Assembly: GCA_950022295.1 (NCBI GenBank)
Contig: OX465595.1
Span: 278,329,770-278,393,769 of the forward strand
Source: Bromus sterilis
Lineage: Eukaryota; Streptophyta; Magnoliopsida; Poales; Poaceae
Direction of reading: 5' to 3'
DNA length: 64,000 nt
Part shown: positions 54,700 through 64,000 of the stretch, piece after piece
Numbering within the stretch: the stretch's first letter is position 1
How the letters are laid out: the number at the start of each line of letters is the position of its first letter
Position numbers and translations under genes: made by a program
The notes under the pieces: generated by a model
Database searches by the model: none
Told to the model about the DNA's origin: nothing
Seen by the model: the letters and a program-made list of their open reading frames with translations, nothing else

Positions 54700-54956
54700 T
54701 TGACCACGGAGGTTAGTTTGACCTGAGATTAAGCATAGTGACAGGGCATTAAGCATACTAACCTGAGCTTAAGAAAAAAATGAAAAAAAAATTGCGCCAC
54801 GCCTAAGGGCCTTAGGGGTGGCGCATCCAAAATGCGCCACCTATAAGCCCTTATTAGTGGCTTGTAGTCAGTGGCGCATCCATAATGCGCCAGTAAACAG
54901 AAAAAAAGAACTACACTAAAAGGGCATTCCCTAGTAGTGTCAGTGTTGTGAAGAAA

Positions 54957-56369
54957 TGATATGTCTCAAACGTATCTACTTTTCCAAACACTTTTGCTAT
55001 TGTTTTGATCTCCCAGACTGAGTGTTGTGCAGAAATGATACTTTGCATGATTTGAACTAAACTAACCCGGACGGACGCTATTTTCAGCAGAGCTGCATGT
55101 ATGGTTTTCTTATGTGTGCAGGAAAATGGATATTTAGGTATCTCGGAAAATTCCAGGAAAATTCACAGAAAATCCACGCACCCGAAGGGCCACTGTGCCA
55201 GAAGTGGGGCCAAAGGGAAGCCAGGGGGGCCCAGGTGCCCTCCTGGTACGCCCCACTCCTGGCCACGCTGAGAGGCTGCCTGGGTGGGTCCTCCCCCCCT
55301 CTAGTGCCCTACTGAAGCCCCTATTTCTTCCCGTGGCGAGAAAACCCCTAAACAGAAGTCGTTTTCCCTGTTTCCGTCGCGGAGCCGCCGCCACCCTCTG
55401 TTCTTCTTTGGGAGGGCTAATCTTGACTCTGTTTTCGCCTCTGGTGAGGGGATATCATCGCCATCGTTATCACCATCACCAATCCATCATCCCTCCATGA
55501 CTTCTCTTCTCATGTTTGAGTAATTCCCTGCTGTAGGCAAAGGGGATGGTTGGGATTGGATGAGTTAGATCATGTAATATTTCGTCAGATTGTTGGGGGC
55601 ATGTTGCCTATCATCTACTTTGGTGTTTATCATCTTTGCTACAACTTGTTTCTCTTAATGCTTGTCACTTTGGGCCCAAGTGTCATGTTTTCATATCTTA
55701 ACCACTTGTGTTTTCATGAGTTTATTTATGTTCTTGGTCCTATCTATGAGTTGTATGCACCTATTATAGTCTGGAACCGGCGATCCCAAAGCTGACAGCT
55801 TGGGACACCAAAGGGAATGGAGTAGAATTTAAGGATTTCATGTATCCATTGAGTTTTAATGCTTTGTTCCGCTGCTCTTTGACAGGAGCACCTTAATCTC
55901 CATAAGTTCCTTTTGGCCCCGTTCATAGCGGGATGGTAGGACAACAAATGTTGTGCAAGTTCTTATTGCAAGAACGCACAACTACCTACGGGATACATGC
56001 TTAATGTTTGATATTTTCCTAGATGATCCTTGCTTTTCTGTGTGCCTTGCCCCGTGTTAAAATCTTTTACATGTTCACTCTCATCCAAGCAGCGCCCGAC
56101 CTTCCATCTTCCTAGGCTACAGTGTTTTAATCCTGCTGGTTACTAGTTATTTACTTTTGCTGTTTTACTTTTGCTGTTGCCACTATCACTATCATATAAC
56201 CGTTGATATTAATATTTTGTTGCAAGCAAGTATATTTAGGGTGCGGTTGAATTGACAACTCAACTGTTAAAGCTTATAAATATTCTTTGGCTCCCCTTGT
56301 GTCGAATCAATAAATTGGGTTATCTTACCCGTGAAGACTATCTCGATGCCCTACACTTGAGAGTCATCA
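54957..56369 (+). repeat. 5' LTR of the plus-strand Athila-like element
   Basis: Starts TGATATGTCTCAAACG and ends GAGAGTCATCA, 1413 bp. It shares only short terminal motifs with the LTRs at 4436-6062 and 62462-63886 and belongs to a different family. A segment tgttgtgaagaaatgat at the left flank (54945-54961) recurs with one change at 55023-55040. Frames within it have no recognisable domain. Confidence 0.85.
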
Positions 56370-56381
56370 AGTAATGTTTTC

Positions 56382-56399
56382 TAGCGCCGTTGCTGGGGA
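56382..56399 (+). other. Primer-binding site, Athila type, diverged
   Basis: TAGCGCCGTTGCTGGGGA differs at two positions from the site at 4408-4425 on the other strand (TGGCGCCGTTGCCGGGGA). It lies 12 bp after the LTR end. Confidence 0.8.
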
Positions 56400-56423
56400 G
56401 CATAGCTTTATTTACATGCCTAC

Positions 56424-57490
56424 TTGAAGTATTTTGCCTGCTACACGGTATCCACTATAGGTAAGAAAGGAGACCCCAAGGTTCCGATCTTACCATCCAC
56501 TACAAGAAAAGGTACTGTTCTGAACACTAGTGTTGCACTTGATTCACCTTTAGTTATAAGTAAGTTTTCTTCACCACCACCACCATATGATACTTCCACT
56601 GAGTCTGTTACTATGTCCGATACTTTTGATGATGCTTCTATTAATTTTGAGGAAATTCGTTTTTTTTGGTCGCTATCTAGAAACTCAAATGGCTAGGGTT
56701 GAAGCACAGTCCGAGACTGAAACTCCTGCTACCTATTTTCTTATTTGCAAATCCTTTCGTTACCCAGACTTGGACAAACTCAAGGAGAGACTCCTTGTGG
56801 ATGATTATGTTATTCTTGATGATGATTTATGCAGGGAAATTACTGAGTGTGCTGACTTTGACCCTGGTGATGTTAGGAAGCTCCTTGAAAAGAACTCCAT
56901 GAAGAACCAGATTACTCATGATCCTGAATTTGCTACATCTCCTATATGCATTAATGATCCTGATTACGATTTCTCTGTTGAACTTTCACTTAAATCTATA
57001 ACTGAAGCTGACCCCTTTTATGGAAGAGAAAATGATGATGCTATAGCACACCTGACCAATCTCACTGAGTTAGGTGTCTTGTTTACTACTGATGAGAGGA
57101 TACAAAACATTTATGTGGCTCAACTTTTTCCTTTCTCTTTGAAGGAAGACGCTAAAGCATGGTATAATGCACTACCCTATGGTTCCATTAAGAGTCCTCA
57201 GGACTTAGCTCAATCTTTTGTTGATAATTACTTTCCTGCTCATATGCAACATGCTGCTTTACAAAGATTTTTTAACTTGAAACAGTTGCAGGATGAGAAC
57301 CACCCTAAATCTTGGGGGAGGTATTGCAGTTTAATTAAGGCTAGACCGGGACATGAAGTCCCTAAGAATGAATTACTTGATATATTTTATGCTGGTCTAA
57401 CCGACGAATCTAGATCCTATCTGCATAGTTGTGCTTCTTGTGTTTTCAGGGAAAGAACACCGGACGATGCTGAAGAACTAATGGGCAAGA
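56424..57490 (+). pseudogene. Athila-like gag, N-terminal part
   Basis: An early frame (56424-56696) reads VTMSDTFDDASINFEEIRFF, then a T-run near 56660 shifts the frame and reading continues to 57490. The second part contains AWYNALPYGSIKSPQDLAQS, FVDNYFPAHMQHAALQRFFN and YAGLTDESRSYLHSC, the core of the retrotransposon Gag domain (Athila type). The frame enters the solo LTR just after EELMGK. It would have formed the particle capsid. Both the frameshift and the insertion inactivate it. Confidence 0.88.
57486..57490. repeat. Target duplication caaga (left copy)
   Basis: caaga here and at 61487-61491 flank the solo LTR; gag reading resumes directly at the second copy. Confidence 0.92.
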
Positions 57491-60400
57491 TGTAACGCCC
57501 CCAAAATCAGACCGTGTACAGTAATCATACACACAAGGTGCACGATCGAGATTAGGGACTCGCGGTGAGATAACACAACACAACTCTACAAATAAAATAA
57601 TACAAGTTGTTTAATACAAGCATGGGGCTGCGAGGGCTCGAATACAACAACTCAAAAGATCAAGTTACCGGAAGCAAATGTATTTGAGTATAGACACAAG
57701 AATACAAGGTTGCCTTAAGAAGTCTAGCACAAATAACAACAGATCAAAAAGGCGAGGCCTCCTTCCTGGGAACCTCCAAACTACTCCTGGTCAACGGGGA
57801 ACTCGACGTCGTAGAAGTCATCGGGGATCTTCATGTTGCGGTGGTCGGCATCGGGGATCTCCTGCTCCTGGACTCCAAGGATCCAACGTCGACTGCAGCG
57901 GCCGATCAGTCAAAACAAAAAAAAGGCGGGGAAATAAAGCAAAGGTGAGTATCTACCATACCCGCGAGTCTTACGTCCGCTACTAAGCATTTATGCATTT
58001 GTATCAATGGAAAGGGGAGGCCGTATATAGTGGACTACAAGGTAGAATTCAGCATAAGGATAAGAAGCTAGGCCTATCGAAGACTAGCATCTTCTGACGT
58101 GTCTTGCAGCATGAGAGGAGAAACAGGCAATAGTTCATATAAAGCATAAAGTAGCAATGCAGTAGAAGTTGCTGCAGCATTGTATAGTAATAAGTTGTAA
58201 TAGATAATAATTAATAATGGCTCCGAGTTCCCTTACTCGACTACCCAGCGTGTAAGAAAACCCGGAACCATACAGTTTAACAGTAGTAGTTTGTAGTGGT
58301 AAGATCCAGCTTCAGCATAAAGCATTGTACCGTCGACACGGCTATTCGAATAGATTAATCTTCCCTGCAGTGGTGCACTTCTGTTACACTACAACGCACG
58401 AATCTCCAGGGTGGAGGGCACCTTGGTAGGGAACGCTCCACCAAGGCTATCCGACACTCCATAGCCCATCTTTCAAACTCAACAGAGAGGCCATCCGCCC
58501 GTCTAAATCCTAAGTACGCAGGGCCTTGGAACCCAACCCCAACGTACTCCTGCACGGTGCGTGGCTAGCCGGTGAAGCGAAAACAAACCAAATAAGACAC
58601 CACCGCGCGAGAAAATAAGACAACACCACTTCCCGGCGTAGGCCGCGGTACTTCTGACGTCTGAAGAGTCCTCGGACGAGACTGTGAAGCAGAGGATCCC
58701 ATAACTCATTATCCCACGTGTAGGCAGCGCGTACAAGCCAAAAGGCTACTCAAGTCATCAGCCGAACCATTAGTCATTTTATTAACTTGCGGGATAACCG
58801 TTCTCGTTTCCTCGACTTAACTGATCCGCGGACAACGTCAGCAGTCAGGACCACCAGTACATCGGTGCCTGCCCTGTCGTCCCACCAAGTCTCTGCGGTT
58901 ACCAACAAGGTGAACCGACTCCTTACCTTATCTCGCGTGTGCTCCTGGAGGAGCTCGACTTTCGTGGTTTGGTAACTCTCGCGGCCAATGATCAGGGGCC
59001 AAGCACACCGGTACACTAGTCGTACCCTCCTTGTCGTCCCGTCGCAATACCACTCGCGGGCACTGTTGGGTCGCCCGACTTCTTACCTAAAGGACAACCG
59101 TTGCTTAGGTACCGAGAACGGCTATACAGAGTCAGCAACGAGTGGAGTACAAGGATTGCTCCTTGATAGCTCACACTTGATGGGGCTCGGCAGAGCCGTG
59201 GTAGGGGCCTGAGACGGTGTCTGCTTTGTACCGTACCTGTGAAGTTGTAATAAGTTGTATCCGCGTCACTCCCCTGAGTGATCATAGCCCGCTATCTAAT
59301 CCTAGCTAACAATGCGCAGGGCTCACTTCTGAATATAATATATAGTTATATAGGAAGCATAGGATAAAGGAAGGTGATCAAGGGGCGACAAAGACAGGCT
59401 ATGCAATAGATTAGGATTGTAACATAGCAGCAGGAGTAACAATGCCTAGTGCAAGAAAAGTACGGAAAGGTAGGCGATATCTGGGGAAGAGAATGGCTCT
59501 GCTTGCAAGGAAGCTCACGGTAGGGGTACTGTCGTCTACGACGTAGTCGATCTCAGGGGCATCTGCAGCGGTCGTCGGGACTATCGGACAATAAGAGAGG
59601 GGGAGAAACAATAAATACACAGCAATAATAGCGATACAAATACAAGACATGGCAAACGCAATGTTAACGGAGTTCTAACACAGTGCAATGCACGTTGCTC
59701 GTAGCGGGAGTTCATCCGGGGATGAAATTCCGGCTCCGGGTGATTATCGATAGACGGCCCGGAGGTGGGATGTCAATGTTCGTTGTGTTAGAGGGGTGTG
59801 GTTGGTATACGGATAGCGTATCCGTATTCGTTATATTTTTCTGATCAATTTTGATATATAAATTATTTTCATCTGCTTTACGGTTTAATAGATATTCAAT
59901 TTTCAAGTTTAAATCAATTTAAATGACTTTCTGAATTTCTTTTGTTAATAAAATTATCATTATCCAGAATAGTACTGGTTGACTGGTCAACTGACCAGTG
60001 GGTCCCACATGTCATACACAGTGACAAATAATTATTTAAACTAATCAAAAATAGTAGTGAGCCCACATGTCATAGAGTCACTTATCTAACAGTTTTCTAT
60101 TTTATTTTAATCACTTATGAAACTGTGGGGTCCATATGTCATACGCAGAGGCTAATTAACTTAGCCTACTTTAACACGTGGAATAACTAATAGGGGCTTA
60201 GCCCCTAACTAAAATGGGTTCGACCCACCGATCAGGGGGTACAGTCCCGCCCCTCCAGTGGTTGGGCACGCACGGCTCAGGGCACCGCCGGCTATGGCCA
60301 GCTAAGGGCACGGCGAGGCGGTTTGCAGCGCCAGAAGGGCGACGAGCAATGAGGGTGCTTTACGAGACCAAAACGAGAGCCTCTTGATCCCACGTGGAGC

Positions 60401-61486
60401 TGGGCTCGTTACGCATCCGATGGGAGGCACAGACGGCCGTGGCGTGGCCAGAGCTGAGCCCCACGCCAACAATGGCGGCGGCTAGGCCACGGCCCGACAG
60501 GTTCAAGAGGGGGCACGCGGCTACATGGAAAATGGAGGGGGAAGAGAGGGAAAAATGTGTGGCTCACAAGGGGGAAGCCGGTGGCGAGCTCGGAGCCCGG
60601 CAAATCGTGGAGGAGTGCAACGCGGCCATGGAGGAAGTTGATGACGAATTCGTTGCCCGTGGGGAGTCTTTGCATGAGTCCGCGTGTGAGATGGTGAAGA
60701 CGACGTCAACGAGGCCATTGTACACCACGGCAGCAGCTATTCTCCCGGTGGCCGCGAGGTTCAAGGTCTCGCGTCCATGGCGGCTACGGTGGACTGAGGG
60801 AAACGGGCAGGGGAGGGAAATCGTTCACGGGGGGGGGGGGGGGGGGGGTGGGTGGGGAGGCCTTAACCACCTCGTCTGCGTACTGTAGCGACCGAGGGGC
60901 GAGGGGGTGCGGTGGCATTGCGGCTCGGCGTGCATTGGCGCCATGGACGACCTGGTACACGGGAACAGGGGAGGGATGAGAGAAGGGGAGTGGGGTTAGG
61001 CCAGGGTGGGCCTTGCCCAGGGCGGTAGATAGACATTTTGCATTTTCCTTTTTTTTATTCTTTTTCTTCTTTTTATTTAATTTGGGCATCCAATGAATTT
61101 TGTTCGACATGAGACTGGCCCCATAATTTGTATTGCACAATACCAGAGGCCGACAAAAAGTTTGGGGCTTTTATAAATTCATTTGATAATTTTTTTTCAG
61201 CTGCAACTAGTAAATGGTGCTGTTATTGTCCTGGTTTGAATTATTTCACTTATTTAAATATTACCATAAATGCTCAAAGTTGGTTTAACATGGTCCAATG
61301 AAATTTAGTCATTTAACAAAATTGGTTGCACAATTTTTTATTGAACAATAATTTTCACTTGTTTTGGGATTTTTAATCGGGTTGAATTTGAACCAGCCAT
61401 GTTCAAGGGTGACCATCACATGTCTAATCATGGTGACTTGGAAACAGTAAAAGTGATTACTGTAGTGTGACTTCCGGGGTGTTACA
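57491..61486 (-). mobile_element. Solo LTR of a chromovirus-like Gypsy element
   Basis: 3996 bp with ends TGTAACGCCCC (57491) and GGGGTGTTACA (61486), an almost inverted pair, flanked by caaga. No primer-binding site or internal domains are seen, so I read it as a solo LTR. Orientation is inferred as minus: the motif order cggctattcgaatag (58340-58354), then a GC-rich block (60230-60900), follows that of the minus-strand Tekay-type LTRs. It includes a run of about 19 G at 60829-60848. Frames in the GC-rich block (for example 60394-60888) have no recognisable domain and are probably not genes. Confidence 0.82.
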
Positions 61487-62461
61487 CAAGATTGCCAAGA
61501 ACCATGAAGATAGGTCCGACCTTGAACCACCTCCACCAATAAAGAAGATGGGCATGCTTGTCCTGAGCCCCGAAGATATGAAAGAAGCAAAGAAGTCTAT
61601 AAAGTAGAAAGGTATTAAAGCCGAAGACGTGAAGAATCTACCTCCTATTGAGAAGTTGTGTGAGCCTACTACTCATCCTCCCTTGGTAGAGGTACACTCT
61701 CTTTTAGATTTCAATGAAAGTGACATCCCTAAAGGTAATCCTCCCGATCAGGGTTTAGATGAGCTTGATAATTTTATTATGAAGCAAAATCACTTTAATG
61801 AGAGGATTCAAAATCAGTTGCATGATAATACCCTTGATATCAAATTTTTACTTGATGTTCTCGGAACATCAATTAATGATGTTAAATGTCTTGTTAAACA
61901 ATTCCATATGGTTCAAAATCAGCTTGAACAAATTTCTAATGTGCAAAAAGATTTGCTTGCTAAGAATGCCAAACAGGGTATACAGTCTTATGGTATAAAG
62001 ACTCGGGGTGGAACACAGACCCAAGACCCTCTCTATCCAGAGGGGCATCCAAAGAGGATTGAGCAAGATTCTCAAATGCAGGAAGAAGAATTTGTTAGTT
62101 CTCCAAACAAGAAGAAAAAGAAGAAGAAACACAAGGAAGCTGACAATTCAAATGATCCCATAGTTGAAGAAGAGCCTGTTGGTGATCCAAATAGAATATC
62201 CACCTTCGATGCGGAGACTTAAGATGGTGCTGAGATCAATAAAGATAAGGAGAAGAATGATCCTCCCGAGGTGAGATAAGAAGAATCACCAGATAAACGC
62301 AATAAATACACTAGAGAAGACTTCATCGCAAGAAGACATGGAAAAGAAAGAGAACCATGGGTACAGAAACCCATGCCCTTTCGAGGTAAGTCTCTCAAAA
62401 CCAAAGAAGAAGAGAACTATAACAAATTTTGTGACTGGATGAAACCTCTTTTTACAAAGGA
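61487..62461 (+). pseudogene. Athila-like gag, C-terminal part
   Basis: Reading resumes after the solo LTR as KIAKNHEDRSDLEPPPP, with an in-frame stop near 61607, then a 197-codon frame (61629-62222) including IEKLCEPTTHPPLVEV and a Lys-rich segment (KKKKKKKHKEADNS), another stop, and YTREDFIARRHGKEREPWV up to DWMKPLF. The basic, Lys-rich tail is typical of Athila-type Gag, which lacks a strong zinc knuckle. The sequence passes into an unrelated LTR at about 62461. Confidence 0.82.
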
Positions 62462-63886
62462 TCAATCTCTTCGGCCTTGTTGTTTACAAAGGATCAAACG
62501 AACGGTGGAAATAGTAATGGTAAGTGCAACTGAAAGGAAATAAAGTAGTAAAGAGTTGAGGTGTGCACAATTGTGGAAATATGGACCGGGGTCCCATGAT
62601 GTTCACTAGTGATGTCTCTCTTCCAAGAGACGATAAAACATCTAAGATGGGTAAGCAAATTACAGTTGGGCAATTGACAGAATTATAAACGCACCGCAAT
62701 GCTAACTATGCCACAATAAAGTTAGAGACTCAAAACTATGCGCAGTACTCCAAGAAAAGTAGACCGTTTATTCATCAACATCCACTCACTAATCATCCAC
62801 CTTGAGATATCTATCCAGAACATTTTGCTGGTATTAAGTTGCGAGCCCCACCAAAAGTGTAAACCCAAAGCAATAGACAACTGCATTAACAAACTTCGCG
62901 GAAGATAAACAATTCTTGCAACCGCGGTTACAAGCACCGTTGTTTTCTCCCTTGTGGAAACAACATATCCCCTAGTCTCATGTTTCTGTCACTCAAGCTA
63001 GACATCGGGGGCCATGAACCCACAATCAAGCATAACACTCCCTCTTGGAGTTACTATCTACTACTTGGCCAAAGCAATAAAAAGAAACGGAGAACATGCA
63101 AGAATTACTCAAGAAAAATATATTAAAGGAGAACCAAATATATTACTCATTATGATCTGAACATAATCTCATAATCCTTCGGATCCCATCAAACACAACA
63201 TAGCAAGTGCAGAAAGATTAAATAAGTTCCTTGGTCATGCAGGGAAGCTCACAAGGACTAATAATTGAAGCATAAGATTTGAGAGAAAACATCACATAGC
63301 TACTGTTCATGGACCCACAGTACAAGGGGAGTACTCACGGCACATCCGGGAAGCGCTCAGGGTGGTGGATAAGCTCCCGGAGATCAATCCTCCCTCCGGA
63401 AGGGTGCTGGGACGAGGTCTTCTGTCAATACCGATCTCGGGATTGCGGCGGTGGAACATAGGTGAAAATCGTGAAGCGGGGTCTTTTTTCAGGGTTCCTG
63501 TACCGAGGACTAAATATAGGCCGAAGGGGCGCACCAGGGGAGGTGTCCTCCTCCATGGAGGCCTGTGGACGCGACCCCACCCCTGGCCGCGCCAGAAGGT
63601 CACCTGGGAGGGGGTGTCCCCCCTCGATCTCTCTTTCGGGCTTCTGGAGTCTTCCGTTACGTTGATTTTTTATTTATTTTTCTTCAAATATTTTGGGCAC
63701 TTTAAATATGGGTATAAACCTGCAATTCATAGACATCAGCAGACAGAAACTGGCACTGGGTGCACTGAGTTAGTAGGTTAATCCAAATATGTGTAAAAAG
63801 GTATGAAAGTGTAGCAAACCACATAGCAATATCACAGAAATGAGCATGGAATAAGAAGAAATAATAGATACATTTGGGACGTATCA
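62462..63886 (-). repeat. Athila-like LTR fragment, same family as 4436-6062
   Basis: Aligns with about 4655-6062, ending GGGACGTATCA at 63886. About 220 bp are missing at the gag side, so its 3' end (minus strand) is truncated. No internal region adjoins it on either side: gag of another element lies on the left and unrecognised sequence on the right. It is either a truncated solo LTR or one edge of a rearranged element. Confidence 0.8.
63511..63520 (-). promoter_or_regulatory. Likely TATA box of the Athila-like LTR fragment
   Basis: The minus strand reads CCTATATTTA at the position equivalent to 5685-5693 in the related LTR. Confidence 0.45.
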
Positions 63887-63930
63887 CCGTTCCACTCAGT
63901 TTGCATGTTTGTTGTTTGCATGTAGAAAGC

Positions 63931-64000
63931 ATGTCTAGGTATCCTAAGCCACGTGCAAGGCTGATCCATAGGGAGCAGCCTAAGAAGTTTGAGTGGAAGA
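63931..64000 (+). CDS. Start of an unrecognised reading frame, cut by window edge
   Basis: ATG at 63931 opens a frame that begins MSRYPKPRARLIHREQ and continues past the window. It is basic, and I recognise no domain in 23 codons. It follows the LTR end by 45 bp. It may belong to the host retroelement; I cannot tell from this length. Confidence 0.25.
   Translation, partial: MSRYPKPRARLIHREQPKKFEWK

Larger units (their letters stand above)
53632..54939. mobile_element. Miniature non-autonomous CACTA element
   Basis: 1308 bp with perfect 13 bp terminal inverted repeats CACTACTAGGGAA (53632-53644 and 54927-54939) and a 3 bp target duplication tca (53629-53631 and 54940-54942), the size expected for CACTA elements. 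It has no transposase. It contains at least nine hairpins built on GTGGCGCAT/ATGCGCCAC and a 5S rRNA-like fragment near 54640-54699. It would depend on a CACTA transposase supplied elsewhere; the CACTA at 48886-51523 has a different terminus (CACTATTGG), so is not an obvious source. Confidence 0.92.
54957..62461 (+). mobile_element. Athila-like retrotransposon, plus strand, interrupted
   Basis: 5' LTR 54957-56369, Athila-type primer-binding site, and gag in two parts (56424-57490 and 61487-62461) separated by a 3996 bp solo LTR. A second Athila-like LTR fragment replaces what should be the start of pol after 62461. Its 3' LTR is not in the window. It lies 14 bp right of the miniature CACTA. 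Confidence 0.85.

Noticed and set aside
60394..60888. 164-codon plus-strand frame in the solo LTR
   Set aside because: It lies in the GC-rich LTR block, includes the poly-G run and resembles no protein I know.
1..64000. A new multi-gene defence, metabolic or signalling system
   Set aside because: No clustered non-transposon genes exist in the window; every supportable coding sequence belongs to a retrotransposon or CACTA element.

Overview
The window looks like intergenic DNA from a large grass genome, most likely Triticeae (wheat, Aegilops or barley relatives). I found no cellular gene, tRNA gene, intact rRNA gene or CRISPR array. Almost every base falls in LTR retrotransposons or CACTA DNA transposons nested in one another. 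The Triticeae assignment is from recognition, not a search: Athila-like LTR termini of the TGATACGTC type, an Angela/BARE/WIS-type Copia LTR (ATATGCCC...GAGGCAATAATAAA), Tekay-type chromoviruses with about 3.8 kb LTRs, a Tat-type Gypsy element and CACTA elements.  Layout, outermost first. (1) A degenerate plus-strand Gypsy-like element survives only at 51643-53631, with an initiator-Met primer-binding site and a broken gag. (2) A minus-strand Tat-type element (6063-51642) appears inserted at that primer-binding site. It keeps one complete LTR (6215-6901), a hairpin-rich repeat array (6902-7503), pol and gag wrecks (44337-48820) and a damaged right LTR (48865-48885 plus 51524-51642). (3) The Tat element hosts three insertions: a minus-strand non-autonomous Athila-like element (1-6062), a minus-strand non-autonomous chromovirus-derived element with about 4.4 kb LTRs (7504-44336), and a truncated CACTA (48886-51523). 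(4) The left LTR of the second of these hosts a minus-strand Tekay-type chromovirus (9304-34198, duplication caaag) and a solo Copia LTR (35440-37078, duplication tgagc). (5) A second Tekay-type element, on the plus strand (20892-33385, duplication tcggg), lies inside an LTR of the first. It carries the only intact long reading frame of the window, a 1493-residue Gag-Pol at 25150-29631.  To the right are a miniature CACTA (53632-54939, duplication tca) containing a 5S rRNA-derived fragment, and a plus-strand Athila-like element (from 54957). The gag of that Athila element is split by a 3996 bp solo LTR (57491-61486, duplication caaga) and then cut by another Athila-like LTR fragment (62462-63886).  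No genes here cooperate in a cell pathway. The only plausibly active unit is the plus-strand Tekay-type element; the non-autonomous element may depend on enzymes of that kind. The points most worth a second look are hairpin and palindrome modules shared by three unrelated-looking LTR families, the swapped GC-rich LTR module between the two Tekay copies, the 5S fragment in the miniature CACTA, and the 110 bp hairpin array of the Tat element. I see no evidence for a new multi-gene system.
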